Notes under the pieces: generated by a model
What the model was told of the DNA's origin: nothing
The model's database searches: none
The model's input: only the letters and a program-made list of their open reading frames with translations
In this document: positions 1 through 4,921 of the stretch, in pieces
How positions within the stretch are numbered: position 1 is the stretch's first letter
Layout of the letters: every line of letters begins with the position of its first letter
Translations under genes and position numbers: made by a program
Assembly: GCA_025924775.1 (NCBI GenBank)
Contig: JAICHS010000174.1
Location: 1-5,331, forward strand
Length of the DNA: 5,331 nucleotides
Direction: 5' to 3'
Origin: Rhodanobacteraceae bacterium
GTDB lineage: Bacteria; Pseudomonadota; Gammaproteobacteria; Xanthomonadales; Rhodanobacteraceae

Positions 1-159
1 CACCGTCCGTTCCGGGTGGACGACTGGCTGCTGTACGCCTGCGAAAGCCCCACCGCACAAGGCGCGCGCGGGCTGGTGCGCGGCCAGATGTTCGACCTTT
101 CCGGCAAGCTGGTGGCATCCACGGCGCAGGAGGGGTTGCTGCGGCTCCGCGACAGCTGA
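1..159 (+). CDS. tesB: Acyl-CoA thioesterase II, C-terminal end (partial, 5' end outside window)
   Basis: Only the last 52 codons are present, in frame from base 1 to the TGA at 157-159. TesB hydrolyses acyl-CoA to free fatty acid and CoA in the cytoplasm and is a double-hotdog enzyme. The visible part carries the family's C-terminal signature: HRPFRVDDWLLY (residues 1-12), then ES and an ARGLVRG block (22-28), then LVASTAQEG (37-45). This follows E. coli TesB almost block for block (HRPF..., WLLY, ARGFVRG, VASTVQEG). The Gln at visible residue 43 (codon 127-129) aligns with the E. coli catalytic-triad Gln278; the Asp and Thr of the triad lie upstream, outside the window. The tail after QEG is short, as in the family, so the 3' end looks intact. 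Identification is firm; expression and regulation cannot be judged from this fragment. Confidence 0.93.
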   Translation, partial: HRPFRVDDWLLYACESPTAQGARGLVRGQMFDLSGKLVASTAQEGLLRLRDS

Positions 160-202
160 GACTCCGCAACAGCTGAGCCTTCGCGAGTCTCGGAAATCCG
201 AG
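152..202. repeat. Short direct and inverted repeats at the tesB stop codon
   Basis: The 9-mer ACAGCTGAG occurs at 152-160, covering the tesB stop, and again at 169-177, a 17-bp period with partial similarity continuing after each copy (ACTCCGC and CCTTCGC). GAGACTC at 158-164 is the reverse complement of GAGTCTC at 185-191. A second, mutually exclusive hairpin pairs CTCGG (189-193) with CCGAG (198-202) around an AAAT loop. No T-tract follows, so this is not a canonical intrinsic terminator. It may still form weak 3'-end structure for tesB mRNA, which is inference. Confidence 0.35.
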
Positions 203-204
203 GC

Positions 205-384
205 AAGGGATGGTCAACCTGCTCGGTAGTCCTTCCAGCGAAGCTGGGCTGTGCTTGTACGATTGCAAACGCGAACGTCCTGATCAAACCCGCAGCAGGC
301 GGCGGTGCGTAGCGCGAGCGCCATGGATGGCGCGGGTATTCCGGGATGACGAACAAAGCCAGGCTTTCCTGAAGCAAGGTTGCG
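205..384. repeat. Palindrome-rich non-coding stretch, candidate interspersed intergenic repeat
   Basis: This fills most of the 259-bp gap between tesB and the DUF2007-like gene. It contains three clear inverted repeats: CCAGC/GCTGG at 235-239/243-247 with a GAA loop; GCGCCAT/ATGGCGC at 318-324/327-333, a near-perfect palindrome centred on GG; and AAAGCC/GGCTTT at 355-360/362-367 around one A. The stretch is less GC-rich than its flanks and has no reading frame with convincing protein character. The segment around 309-350, a palindrome followed by a CCGGGATGACG-like tail, resembles dispersed intergenic repeats of high-GC gammaproteobacteria. That resemblance is from memory of style, not from a search, and only one copy is visible here. 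Confidence 0.35.
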
Positions 385-412
385 TTGCAACTGCCCGCGG
401 CTGTCGTAAACT
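385..412 (+). promoter_or_regulatory. Sigma70-like promoter, probably giving a leaderless mRNA
   Basis: TTGCAA at 385-390 (consensus TTGACA) is followed after 16 bases by TAAACT at 407-412 (consensus TATAAT). The -10 box ends 6 bases before the ATG at 419, so the usual start point about 7 bases downstream would fall on or next to that ATG. No Shine-Dalgarno sequence lies between box and start. The TAA at 407-409 inside the -10 box is in frame with the gene, so translation cannot begin upstream of it. Together these suggest a leaderless transcript. The boxes are seen; their activity is inferred. Confidence 0.45.
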
Positions 413-418
413 GCGGCC

Positions 419-811
419 ATGCGCCGCATCTATTCCTCACCCCGAGTCGAAAATGTCGAACGCCTGGTCGCGGTGATGGCCGAACACGGCATCGCCACCA
501 AGGTGACCAATCAACGCGCGTACGACCGCAAAAGCTATTCGCGTTTTTCCTACGCCCGACCCGGCCACAGCGACAATTGGCCCGCGGTGTGGGTCAGGCA
601 CGCCGCGGACCACACGCGTGCGCGCCAGTTGATGCGCGACATCGGCATCGAACCGGTCACGCGCTACGCCGAAGAACTGGCCGCCTACCGCTTCCAGAAA
701 AACGGTGGCCGCAGCCCGACGCGGGTCGCATCACGCATCCGCACCGCGCTGCTGGTGGCCGTGGCGATCGCGGTGGCCATCTACGGAGCGAAGCTCATCT
801 CGGTCTGGTAA
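419..811 (+). CDS. DUF2007-like membrane-anchored protein ('pathogenicity-like protein')
   Basis: This 130-residue protein has a soluble N-terminal domain (about 1-75) resembling the DUF2007 / putative signal-transducing fold: an opening MRRIYSSPRVENVERL, an AEHGIATKVTN segment (21-31) and an AVWVRHAADHTRARQLM strand-helix (56-72). A basic linker (about 95-108) leads to one hydrophobic segment (about 109-127), so it is probably tail-anchored in the inner membrane with the N-domain in the cytoplasm. Similar proteins in Xanthomonadaceae are often named 'pathogenicity-like protein', but no biochemical function is established. The start is constrained by an in-frame TAA 12 bases upstream, and no Shine-Dalgarno is visible. 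The gap to the next gene is 21 bases, so co-transcription with bpt is likely. Codon use matches the neighbours. The gene is well supported; its role is unknown. Confidence 0.82.
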   Translation: MRRIYSSPRVENVERLVAVMAEHGIATKVTNQRAYDRKSYSRFSYARPGHSDNWPAVWVRHAADHTRARQLMRDIGIEPVTRYAEELAAYRFQKNGGRSPTRVASRIRTALLVAVAIAVAIYGAKLISVW

Positions 812-818
812 ACCGGCT

Positions 819-822
819 GGAG
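819..822 (+). promoter_or_regulatory. Ribosome binding site of bpt
   Basis: GGAG at 819-822 lies 10 bases before the ATG at 833, inside the 21-base gap after the stop of the upstream gene. It supports 833 as the start. No promoter fits in the gap, in keeping with an operon. Confidence 0.6.
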
Positions 823-832
823 TCCCCAGGCA

Positions 833-1567
833 ATGACCCTGCGCAGCGAACGCGTCCGCCTGTTTCAGACCCTGCCACACGCCTGCGGCTATTTCCCGGC
901 GCGCACGGCACAAAACCTGGTGCTGGACCCGGCGGCCCCGAACCTGCCCGCGCTGTATGCGCTGTCGCTGGCACGCGGATTCCGCCGCGCCGGCGGTCAC
1001 GTCTACCACCCGCACTGCCCCAACTGCCACGCCTGCGAACCGTGCCGCATCGACGTGGCTGCGTTCCGGCCGGATCGCAGCATGCACCGCTGCCTGGCTG
1101 CCAACGGCGACATCGAACTGACCGAGTGCGCGCCCGAACTCACCGACGAGCGCCACGACCTGTACGCGCGCTACCTGCACGCCCGCCACCCCGGTGGCGG
1201 AATGGACGACGCCAGTGACGAGGATTTTTCGCAGTTCCTGACCTCGCCCTGGAGCCCGACGGTGTTCATCGAACTGCGCCTGTCCGGACAGCTGGTGGCG
1301 GTAGCCGTCACCGACGTCTGCGAGACGGGACTGTCGGCGGTGTACACCTTTTTCGACCCCGGGTTGCCCAAGCGCAGCTTGGGTACCTATGCAATCCTCC
1401 GCCAGATCGAGCTGGCCCGCGCGCGCGGCCTGCCGCACCTGTACCTCGGCTACTGGATCGAAGGTCACCCCAAGATGGGTTACAAAGCCAGGTTCAACGG
1501 CCTGCAGGTGTTGGGGCCGGGCGGCTGGAGCGCACTGGGCCCCCGCGCCGCTCACGCCCTGCGCTGA
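833..1567 (+). CDS. bpt: Aspartate/glutamate leucyltransferase (bacterial protein transferase)
   Basis: Bpt transfers leucine from Leu-tRNA to proteins with N-terminal Asp or Glu, marking them for ClpS/ClpAP degradation in the cytoplasmic N-degron pathway. The 244-residue length is normal for the family. The ATE N-domain covers about 1-90: LFQTLPHACGYFP (10-22), a GFRRAGGHVYHPHC segment (49-62) and the Cys cluster CPNCHACEPCR (62-72). The GNAT-like ATE C-domain follows: VAVAVTDV (155-162), LSAVYTFFDP (167-176), RSLGTYAIL (181-189) and YLGYWIEGHPKMGYK (204-218). Pseudomonas homologues have CxxCxxCxPxR; here Cys71 adds a fourth, giving CxxCxxCxxC. His212 sits where many relatives have Cys. It follows the DUF2007-like gene by 21 bases with a good GGAG site. 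Its last 16 bases overlap the end of the opposite-strand glutamate-synthase-like gene. Confident. Confidence 0.95.
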   Translation: MTLRSERVRLFQTLPHACGYFPARTAQNLVLDPAAPNLPALYALSLARGFRRAGGHVYHPHCPNCHACEPCRIDVAAFRPDRSMHRCLAANGDIELTECAPELTDERHDLYARYLHARHPGGGMDDASDEDFSQFLTSPWSPTVFIELRLSGQLVAVAVTDVCETGLSAVYTFFDPGLPKRSLGTYAILRQIELARARGLPHLYLGYWIEGHPKMGYKARFNGLQVLGPGGWSALGPRAAHALR

Positions 1568-3060
1568 ACCGGGTACGGGTGCATCGCCGCCAGCGACTGC
1601 GACAGGCCGCCGTCCACCACCACGCGGCAGTGCTTGCGCTGCAGCCCGCGCGGATCGTCCACGCCGCAACTGTGCGCGATGGTGCCGACCTCGCGCATCA
1701 GGTTGCGCGCGTAGTTGGCCACGCGTTCGGCTTTGTCCATCACCACCAGCCCGCGCTGCAGGCGCGGATCCTGGGTGGTGATGCCGGTCGGACAGGTGTT
1801 CTTGTTGCAGCGCATGGCCTGGATGCAGCCCAGCGCGAACATGAAGCCGCGCGCCGAGTTCACGAAATCCGCGCCCATCGCCAACGCCCACGCCACCTCG
1901 TAGGCCGTGATGCACTTGCCCGCGCAGATCACCCGAACGCGCTCGCGCAGCCCCTGTTCGACCAGGGTGTCCACCAGCAGCGGCAGGGATTCGCGCAGCG
2001 GCAGGCCGACGCCGTCCATCGTGGTCTGCGGCGCCGCGCCGGTGCCGCCTTCGGAACCATCCACGATGATGAAGTCGGGCGCACTGGCAAGCCCGCGCTG
2101 GTGCACTTCCAGGCACAGCTCGCGGATCCACTCGATGCCGCCCATCACCGCCTTGAAACCCACCGGCAGGCCGCTGACTTCGCGCACGTGCGCGATGAAA
2201 TCCAGCAGCTCGGAAACGTTGGAGATCTCCGGGTGCCGATTGGGGCTGACCGAATCCTCTCCCACCGGAATGCCGCGGATGGCGGCGATTTCGGCCGTCA
2301 CCTTGGCGCCGGGCAGCAACCCGCCGAGGCCGGGCTTGGCGCCCTGGCTCAGTTTGACGCTGACCATCTTCACTTCCGGGTGCGCGCAGATTTCGCGCAG
2401 CTTGTCATCGTCCAGCCGCCCGTCCGGTCCGCGCACGCCGTACTTGGCGGTGCCGATCTCGAACACGATGTCGCAGCCACCCTCGAGGTGATAAGGCGCC
2501 AAGCCGCCTTCGCCCGTGTCCATCCAGATGCCGGCCTTGGCCGCGCCCCGCGACAGCGCGCGCACCGCCGGCGCCGACAATGCCCCGAAGCTCATCGCCG
2601 AAATGTTGAAGAACGGCGCGTGCGCGTAGGGTTGGCGCGCGTACGGGCCGATCACCAGCGGCTTGGGCGTCACCAGCTTTTCCCCCAGCGGCGGGAACGG
2701 CGCATTCACGAAAAACGGCATACCTTCGACCCGCATGTCGCGCGTCGAACCGAACGCACGCGTGTTGTCGGCATTCACCGATGCGAAGTGCACCCACTGC
2801 CGCTGCGCGCGATTGAACGGCAATTCCTCGCGGTCGGCCGCCGAAAAGTAGCGGCGGAAGAACACCCCGAAGTGCTGCAGCAGCTTGCGCGAGTGGCCGA
2901 TGACCGGGAAATTGCGCAGGATCGCGTTCTGGGTCTGCAGGCGGTCGTACACGAACAGCGCGGCCGCCACCGCCAAGGCCACCAGCAGCAGCAACAAGAC
3001 GATCGATGCAAGGATCTCGGTCGCGATCAGCGTCCAGCCCGGCGAGACGGCGGCATTCAT
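1552..3060 (-). CDS. Membrane-anchored FMN-binding glutamate synthase family protein
   Basis: This 502-residue protein has one N-terminal membrane segment (about 11-37), a basic linker with an RNFPVIGHSRKLL block (49-61), then the FMN-binding barrel of the glutamate synthase central/FMN family (about 120-480). Matching GltS motifs are SVKLSQGAKPGLGGLLPG (234-251), EDSVSPNRHPEI (268-279), VDGSEGGTGAAP (333-344) and the 3Fe-4S cluster motif Cx5Cx4C at Cys412, Cys418 and Cys423, within IQAMRC and NTCPTGITTQ. The glutamine amidotransferase and C-terminal GXGXG domains of true GltB are absent, so ammonia or another substrate and another electron donor must serve; the reaction is unknown. The ATG at 3060 is preferred because GGAG (3070-3073) precedes it and the membrane helix follows. 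An in-frame ATG at 3213 would add 51 Cys-rich, unlike residues. Transcribed alone; its end overlaps bpt. Family confident, substrate not. Confidence 0.93.
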   Translation of the reverse strand: MNAAVSPGWTLIATEILASIVLLLLLVALAVAAALFVYDRLQTQNAILRNFPVIGHSRKLLQHFGVFFRRYFSAADREELPFNRAQRQWVHFASVNADNTRAFGSTRDMRVEGMPFFVNAPFPPLGEKLVTPKPLVIGPYARQPYAHAPFFNISAMSFGALSAPAVRALSRGAAKAGIWMDTGEGGLAPYHLEGGCDIVFEIGTAKYGVRGPDGRLDDDKLREICAHPEVKMVSVKLSQGAKPGLGGLLPGAKVTAEIAAIRGIPVGEDSVSPNRHPEISNVSELLDFIAHVREVSGLPVGFKAVMGGIEWIRELCLEVHQRGLASAPDFIIVDGSEGGTGAAPQTTMDGVGLPLRESLPLLVDTLVEQGLRERVRVICAGKCITAYEVAWALAMGADFVNSARGFMFALGCIQAMRCNKNTCPTGITTQDPRLQRGLVVMDKAERVANYARNLMREVGTIAHSCGVDDPRGLQRKHCRVVVDGGLSQSLAAMHPYPVQRRA

Positions 3061-3069
3061 TGCAACGCA

Positions 3070-3073
3070 CTCC
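3070..3073 (-). promoter_or_regulatory. Ribosome binding site of the glutamate-synthase-like gene
   Basis: Read on the minus strand, GGAG occupies 3073-3070, 9 bases before the ATG at 3060. It decides the start in favour of 3060 over the upstream in-frame ATG at 3213. Confidence 0.6.
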
Positions 3074-3093
3074 AACACGCAAGACAAACGCCC

Positions 3094-3099
3094 ATTGTA
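3094..3099 (-). promoter_or_regulatory. -10-like box for the glutamate-synthase-like gene
   Basis: On the minus strand the hexamer TACAAT (3099-3094) differs from TATAAT at one base. A start about 7 bases further would give a leader of roughly 25-30 bases containing the GGAG site, a normal arrangement. No good -35 hexamer is found 16-18 bases upstream, so the promoter may be weak or activator-dependent. Tentative. Confidence 0.35.
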
Positions 3100-3136
3100 G
3101 CCGGCAGCATCCACGAGCGGCCTGCAGGCGCGACAC

Positions 3137-3155
3137 ACGCCACGCCGGGTGGCGT
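3137..3155. repeat. Perfect 7-bp inverted repeat in the divergent intergenic region
   Basis: ACGCCAC (3137-3143) pairs with GTGGCGT (3149-3155) around the loop GCCGG. It lies between the divergent 3060 and 3347 genes with no T-tract on either strand. It could be an operator or chance in GC-rich DNA. It sits upstream of the TACAAT box of the minus-strand gene, a place where a regulator could bind, but nothing shows that one does. Confidence 0.25.
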
Positions 3156-3217
3156 CCGCGTTACAGTCAGGCCCGCCGTCAAGGCACCCGCATGGTAGCC
3201 TCCCGCTACGCACGCCG

Positions 3218-3253
3218 GATCCACCACCTGCACGGGCCGCCCTGATCCACCAC
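3218..3253. repeat. 10-bp direct repeat, 26-bp period, upstream of the DUF3887-like gene
   Basis: GATCCACCAC occurs at 3218-3227 and again at 3244-3253, start to start 26 bp, about two and a half helical turns. It lies about 94-129 bases before the ATG at 3347, where operators are common. No clear sigma70 promoter for that gene was found nearby, so a regulatory role is speculative. Confidence 0.25.
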
Positions 3254-3335
3254 TATTGGCGGCGGGACGGCACCCTGAAACGCAGGTTGCCGGCAGCCCG
3301 CGCTGACGCCTGAACCACTGCACACCTCCACGCAC

Positions 3336-3340
3336 AAGGA
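3336..3340 (+). promoter_or_regulatory. Ribosome binding site of the DUF3887-like gene
   Basis: AAGGA at 3336-3340 precedes the ATG at 3347 by 6 bases. With the signal peptide that begins at once, it fixes this start. Confidence 0.6.
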
Positions 3341-3346
3341 ACCATC

Positions 3347-3844
3347 ATGCATCGCCACTTGCTCGCCACGGCGCTGACACTCGCCGCTGTTCCCGCGCTC
3401 GCACTCGCCGCCGGCCAGACACCCGCTGCCAGTGCCAAGCCACACCCCTCGGCCAGCGCCCATGCCAACGCCGCTGTGGCACATGCCGACACCGTACGCA
3501 TCGAGGCCTGCGGCAACGAAACGATCCACCTGCTGGACGCCTTCGACAAGGGCGACTACAAAGCCGCCGCGACCAACTTCAACCCCAAGATGCTGAGCCT
3601 CGTGGACGCCGCCAGATTCGCGGACGTGCACAAGTCCGTTGCGACGGAGTTCGGCACGCTGGAATCGCGCGGGACGCCGCAAAGTCTGATGTACCAGGGC
3701 ATGGCCGTCACCAGTACACCCCTGCACTACACCAAGGGCGACCTGGCCGCGGTGATCGCGTGTGACAAGGATGGCAAAGTCGCCGGCTTCCGGCTGCAAC
3801 CCGCCGCACCTCTCGCGCCTGCCGGGCCTGCCGCGTCGAACTAG
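3347..3844 (+). CDS. Exported DUF3887-like protein
   Basis: The 165-residue product starts with a clear Sec signal peptide: MHRHLL, a hydrophobic core (about 5-19) and an ALA cleavage site after about residue 21. An Ala/Ser/His/Pro-rich linker (22-48) follows, then a compact alpha/beta domain (about 55-152). That domain resembles DUF3887: LLDAFDKGDYKAAATNF (62-78), a helix around LVDAARFADVHKSV (85-98), FGTLESRG (102-109), then YTKGDLAAVIACDKDGKVAGFRLQP (128-152), with the family's 'K-G ... D-G-K-aG' ending. There is no lipobox, so a soluble periplasmic protein is expected. Cys55 and Cys139 are the only cysteines in the mature part and could form a disulfide. The function of DUF3887 is not established. 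The VanY-type gene starts 7 bases after its stop, suggesting one transcript. The DUF assignment is from remembered pattern. Confidence 0.78.
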   Translation: MHRHLLATALTLAAVPALALAAGQTPAASAKPHPSASAHANAAVAHADTVRIEACGNETIHLLDAFDKGDYKAAATNFNPKMLSLVDAARFADVHKSVATEFGTLESRGTPQSLMYQGMAVTSTPLHYTKGDLAAVIACDKDGKVAGFRLQPAAPLAPAGPAASN

Positions 3845-3851
3845 AACCAGC

Positions 3852-4424
3852 ATGGCCACGCCGGTCGGTGAGCGTCGCGCAGCGCCCGCGCGTTGCCGCG
3901 ATGCGGCCGCGCGCCACGCCGTGGTTGAACGCGCCATCGCCCTTGGAGTCCCACGCGATTACGGCCGCACGCGGCACCTTCGCCTGCAACGCGAGCCCGT
4001 GCACTTGGTGCCGGTCGGCGAAGACATCCATGGCCGCGTGCAATGGCTGCAGCCCGCCGCGGCACGCGCGCTGGCACGCATGCGTGACGCGGCCGCGCAT
4101 GCCGGCGCCGAGCTGCAGCTCGTGTCGGCCTTCCGTTCGATCGATTACCAGCTTGGCATCATCGAACGCAAGCTGGCACGCGGCCAGGCCATCGACGCCA
4201 TCCTGCGCGTCAGCGCCGCGCCGGGCTACAGCGAACACCACACCGGACGCTGCGTGGACTTCACTACGCCCGGCTTCGCGGCGCTGGAGGAGGAATTCGA
4301 ACGCTCGCCCGCGTTCCGCTGGTTGCGGCGCCACGCAGCCGAATTCGGGTTCGCCCTGTCCTATCCGCGCGGCAACGCGCACGCGATCGCGTACGAGCCG
4401 TGGCACTGGTGCTGGCACGCGTAA
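3852..4424 (+). CDS. VanY-type zinc D-Ala-D-Ala (or L,D-) carboxypeptidase, peptidase family M15B
   Basis: The 190-residue protein carries the M15 active-site set: SAFRSIDYQ (92-100), SEHHTGRCVD (127-136) matching SxHxxGxxxD with likely zinc ligands His129 and Asp136, and EPWHW (182-186) with likely catalytic Glu182 and third ligand His185. Such enzymes trim the terminal D-Ala from muropeptides. D,D- and L,D-specific members cannot be told apart here. No signal peptide or membrane helix is visible, so as annotated it would be cytoplasmic and could act in peptidoglycan recycling. The ATG at 3852 is preferred because it is 7 bases after the DUF3887-like stop, although the Shine-Dalgarno is poor and translational coupling is likely. 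An in-frame ATG at 3762 would overlap the upstream gene by 83 bases and adds nothing signal-like. Resistance to vancomycin should not be inferred. Family confident, start less so. Confidence 0.88.
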   Translation: MATPVGERRAAPARCRDAAARHAVVERAIALGVPRDYGRTRHLRLQREPVHLVPVGEDIHGRVQWLQPAAARALARMRDAAAHAGAELQLVSAFRSIDYQLGIIERKLARGQAIDAILRVSAAPGYSEHHTGRCVDFTTPGFAALEEEFERSPAFRWLRRHAAEFGFALSYPRGNAHAIAYEPWHWCWHA

Positions 4425-4463
4425 TCCCCATATCGACCGCAGACCCGCAAGACAGGCTGTTCC

Positions 4464-4919
4464 ATGCACCTACCGGCACTCGCGACGGGCACACCCGTTC
4501 CCGCGCTCGCAGCACGCTGGTGGGACGCGTTGCTCGACGCGCTGTCGTCAAAACGGAAATTACTGAGGGATTTCCGCGCGCGCTGGAGCGCGCGGGCGAC
4601 AAGAGCGGTTCTTGCCTGCCACTATTTTGAACGGGTGCGCGAGGCGCCACACGCCATCGTGCTGGTCACCAGCCACGACGTCGAACTGCAGGCGCTGCTG
4701 GATGGCGCCTACGCGCTGTACCGCTTCCAGGAGAATCCCGAAGTGGAAGGCTATTTCGACTACCGGCTGTGGCCCGGTCCCGCGACCGGGCGCAATGCGA
4801 TCCGCCTGCTGGAGCGGCTGGGCTTTCCGCACGAAATCACGGCCAACGCGTTCGCGTACGCCAACCCGGGCGGCACCCCGACGTCCGCCGGAACGAGTAC
4901 CCACGCCTCCCAAGCCTGA
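4464..4919 (+). CDS. Truncated MutS-family ATPase remnant (C-terminal end only), possible pseudogene
   Basis: Of 151 residues, the second half resembles the end of MutS-related ATPase domains: HAIVLVTSHDVELQALL (62-78) with the H-loop-like SHD, YRFQENPEVEGYFDYRLWPG (87-106), and GRNAIRLLERLGFP (109-122). This matches the 'THDxEL ... yhF.E ... FDYrL.pG ... RNAlrLLe..G' pattern of MutS-like proteins. Walker A (GxxxxGKS/T), the preceding MutS core and the Walker B DE motif are absent, so it cannot be a working ATPase alone. The N-terminal 60 residues are unrecognised. Codons for residues 30-55 include TTA, AGG, AGA, AAA, TTT and CTT, unlike the G/C-ending codons elsewhere, and a GC hairpin sits at 4574-4595. 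This suggests an internal deletion or frameshift. The start has only a weak AGG (4454-4456). The ORF is in frame with the VanY gene, separated by its TAA. The open frame is certain; a functional product is doubtful. Confidence 0.55.
   Translation: MHLPALATGTPVPALAARWWDALLDALSSKRKLLRDFRARWSARATRAVLACHYFERVREAPHAIVLVTSHDVELQALLDGAYALYRFQENPEVEGYFDYRLWPGPATGRNAIRLLERLGFPHEITANAFAYANPGGTPTSAGTSTHASQA
4574..4595. repeat. GC-rich perfect hairpin inside the MutS-like remnant
   Basis: CCGCGCGC (4574-4581) and GCGCGCGG (4588-4595) form a perfect 8-bp stem with the 6-base loop GCTGGA. No T-run follows. It falls within the anomalous codons just before recognisable MutS similarity begins, so it may mark or have promoted a rearrangement. 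That link is inference. Confidence 0.45.
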
Positions 4920-4921
4920 GA

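Noticed and set aside
189..202. Intrinsic terminator after tesB
   Set aside because: A 5-bp stem with a 4-base loop exists but no U-tract follows.
210..476. Small ORFs on both strands (210-476 plus, 214-429 minus) in the tesB/DUF2007 gap
   Set aside because: No ribosome site, no recognisable protein features, and they run through palindromes and into a real gene in another frame.
385..1218. Long plus-strand ORF (277 codons) overlapping the DUF2007-like gene and bpt
   Set aside because: Arg/Pro/His-rich translation typical of the wrong frame in GC-rich DNA; two well-recognised genes occupy the region in another frame.
731..2131. Minus-strand ORF (466 codons) across bpt and the glutamate-synthase-like gene
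   Set aside because: Out-of-frame shadow of two recognised genes, low-complexity Gly/Arg/Ala composition.
1579..3198. Long plus-strand ORF (539 codons) opposite the glutamate-synthase-like gene
   Set aside because: His/Arg/Gln-rich antisense shadow without any family motif; the minus strand encodes a clear FMN/3Fe-4S protein.
3061..3213. N-terminal extension of the glutamate-synthase-like protein to the ATG at 3213
   Set aside because: Adds 51 Cys/Gly/Arg-rich residues unlike the family, while the start at 3060 has a GGAG site and leads straight into the membrane helix.
3762..3851. Upstream start for the VanY-type gene at 3762
   Set aside because: Would overlap the DUF3887-like gene by 83 bases and adds no signal peptide or family similarity.
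3206..3937. Minus-strand ORF of 243 codons opposite the DUF3887-like gene
   Set aside because: Gly/Arg-rich antisense shadow; the plus strand has a ribosome site, signal peptide and domain pattern.
3852..4424. Vancomycin-resistance determinant
   Set aside because: VanY-type M15B enzymes are common in bacteria that have no glycopeptide resistance; no vanHAX or vanRS genes are present.
3708..4469. Minus-strand ORF of 253 codons opposite the VanY-type gene
   Set aside because: Antisense of a gene with complete M15 active-site motifs; no motif of its own.
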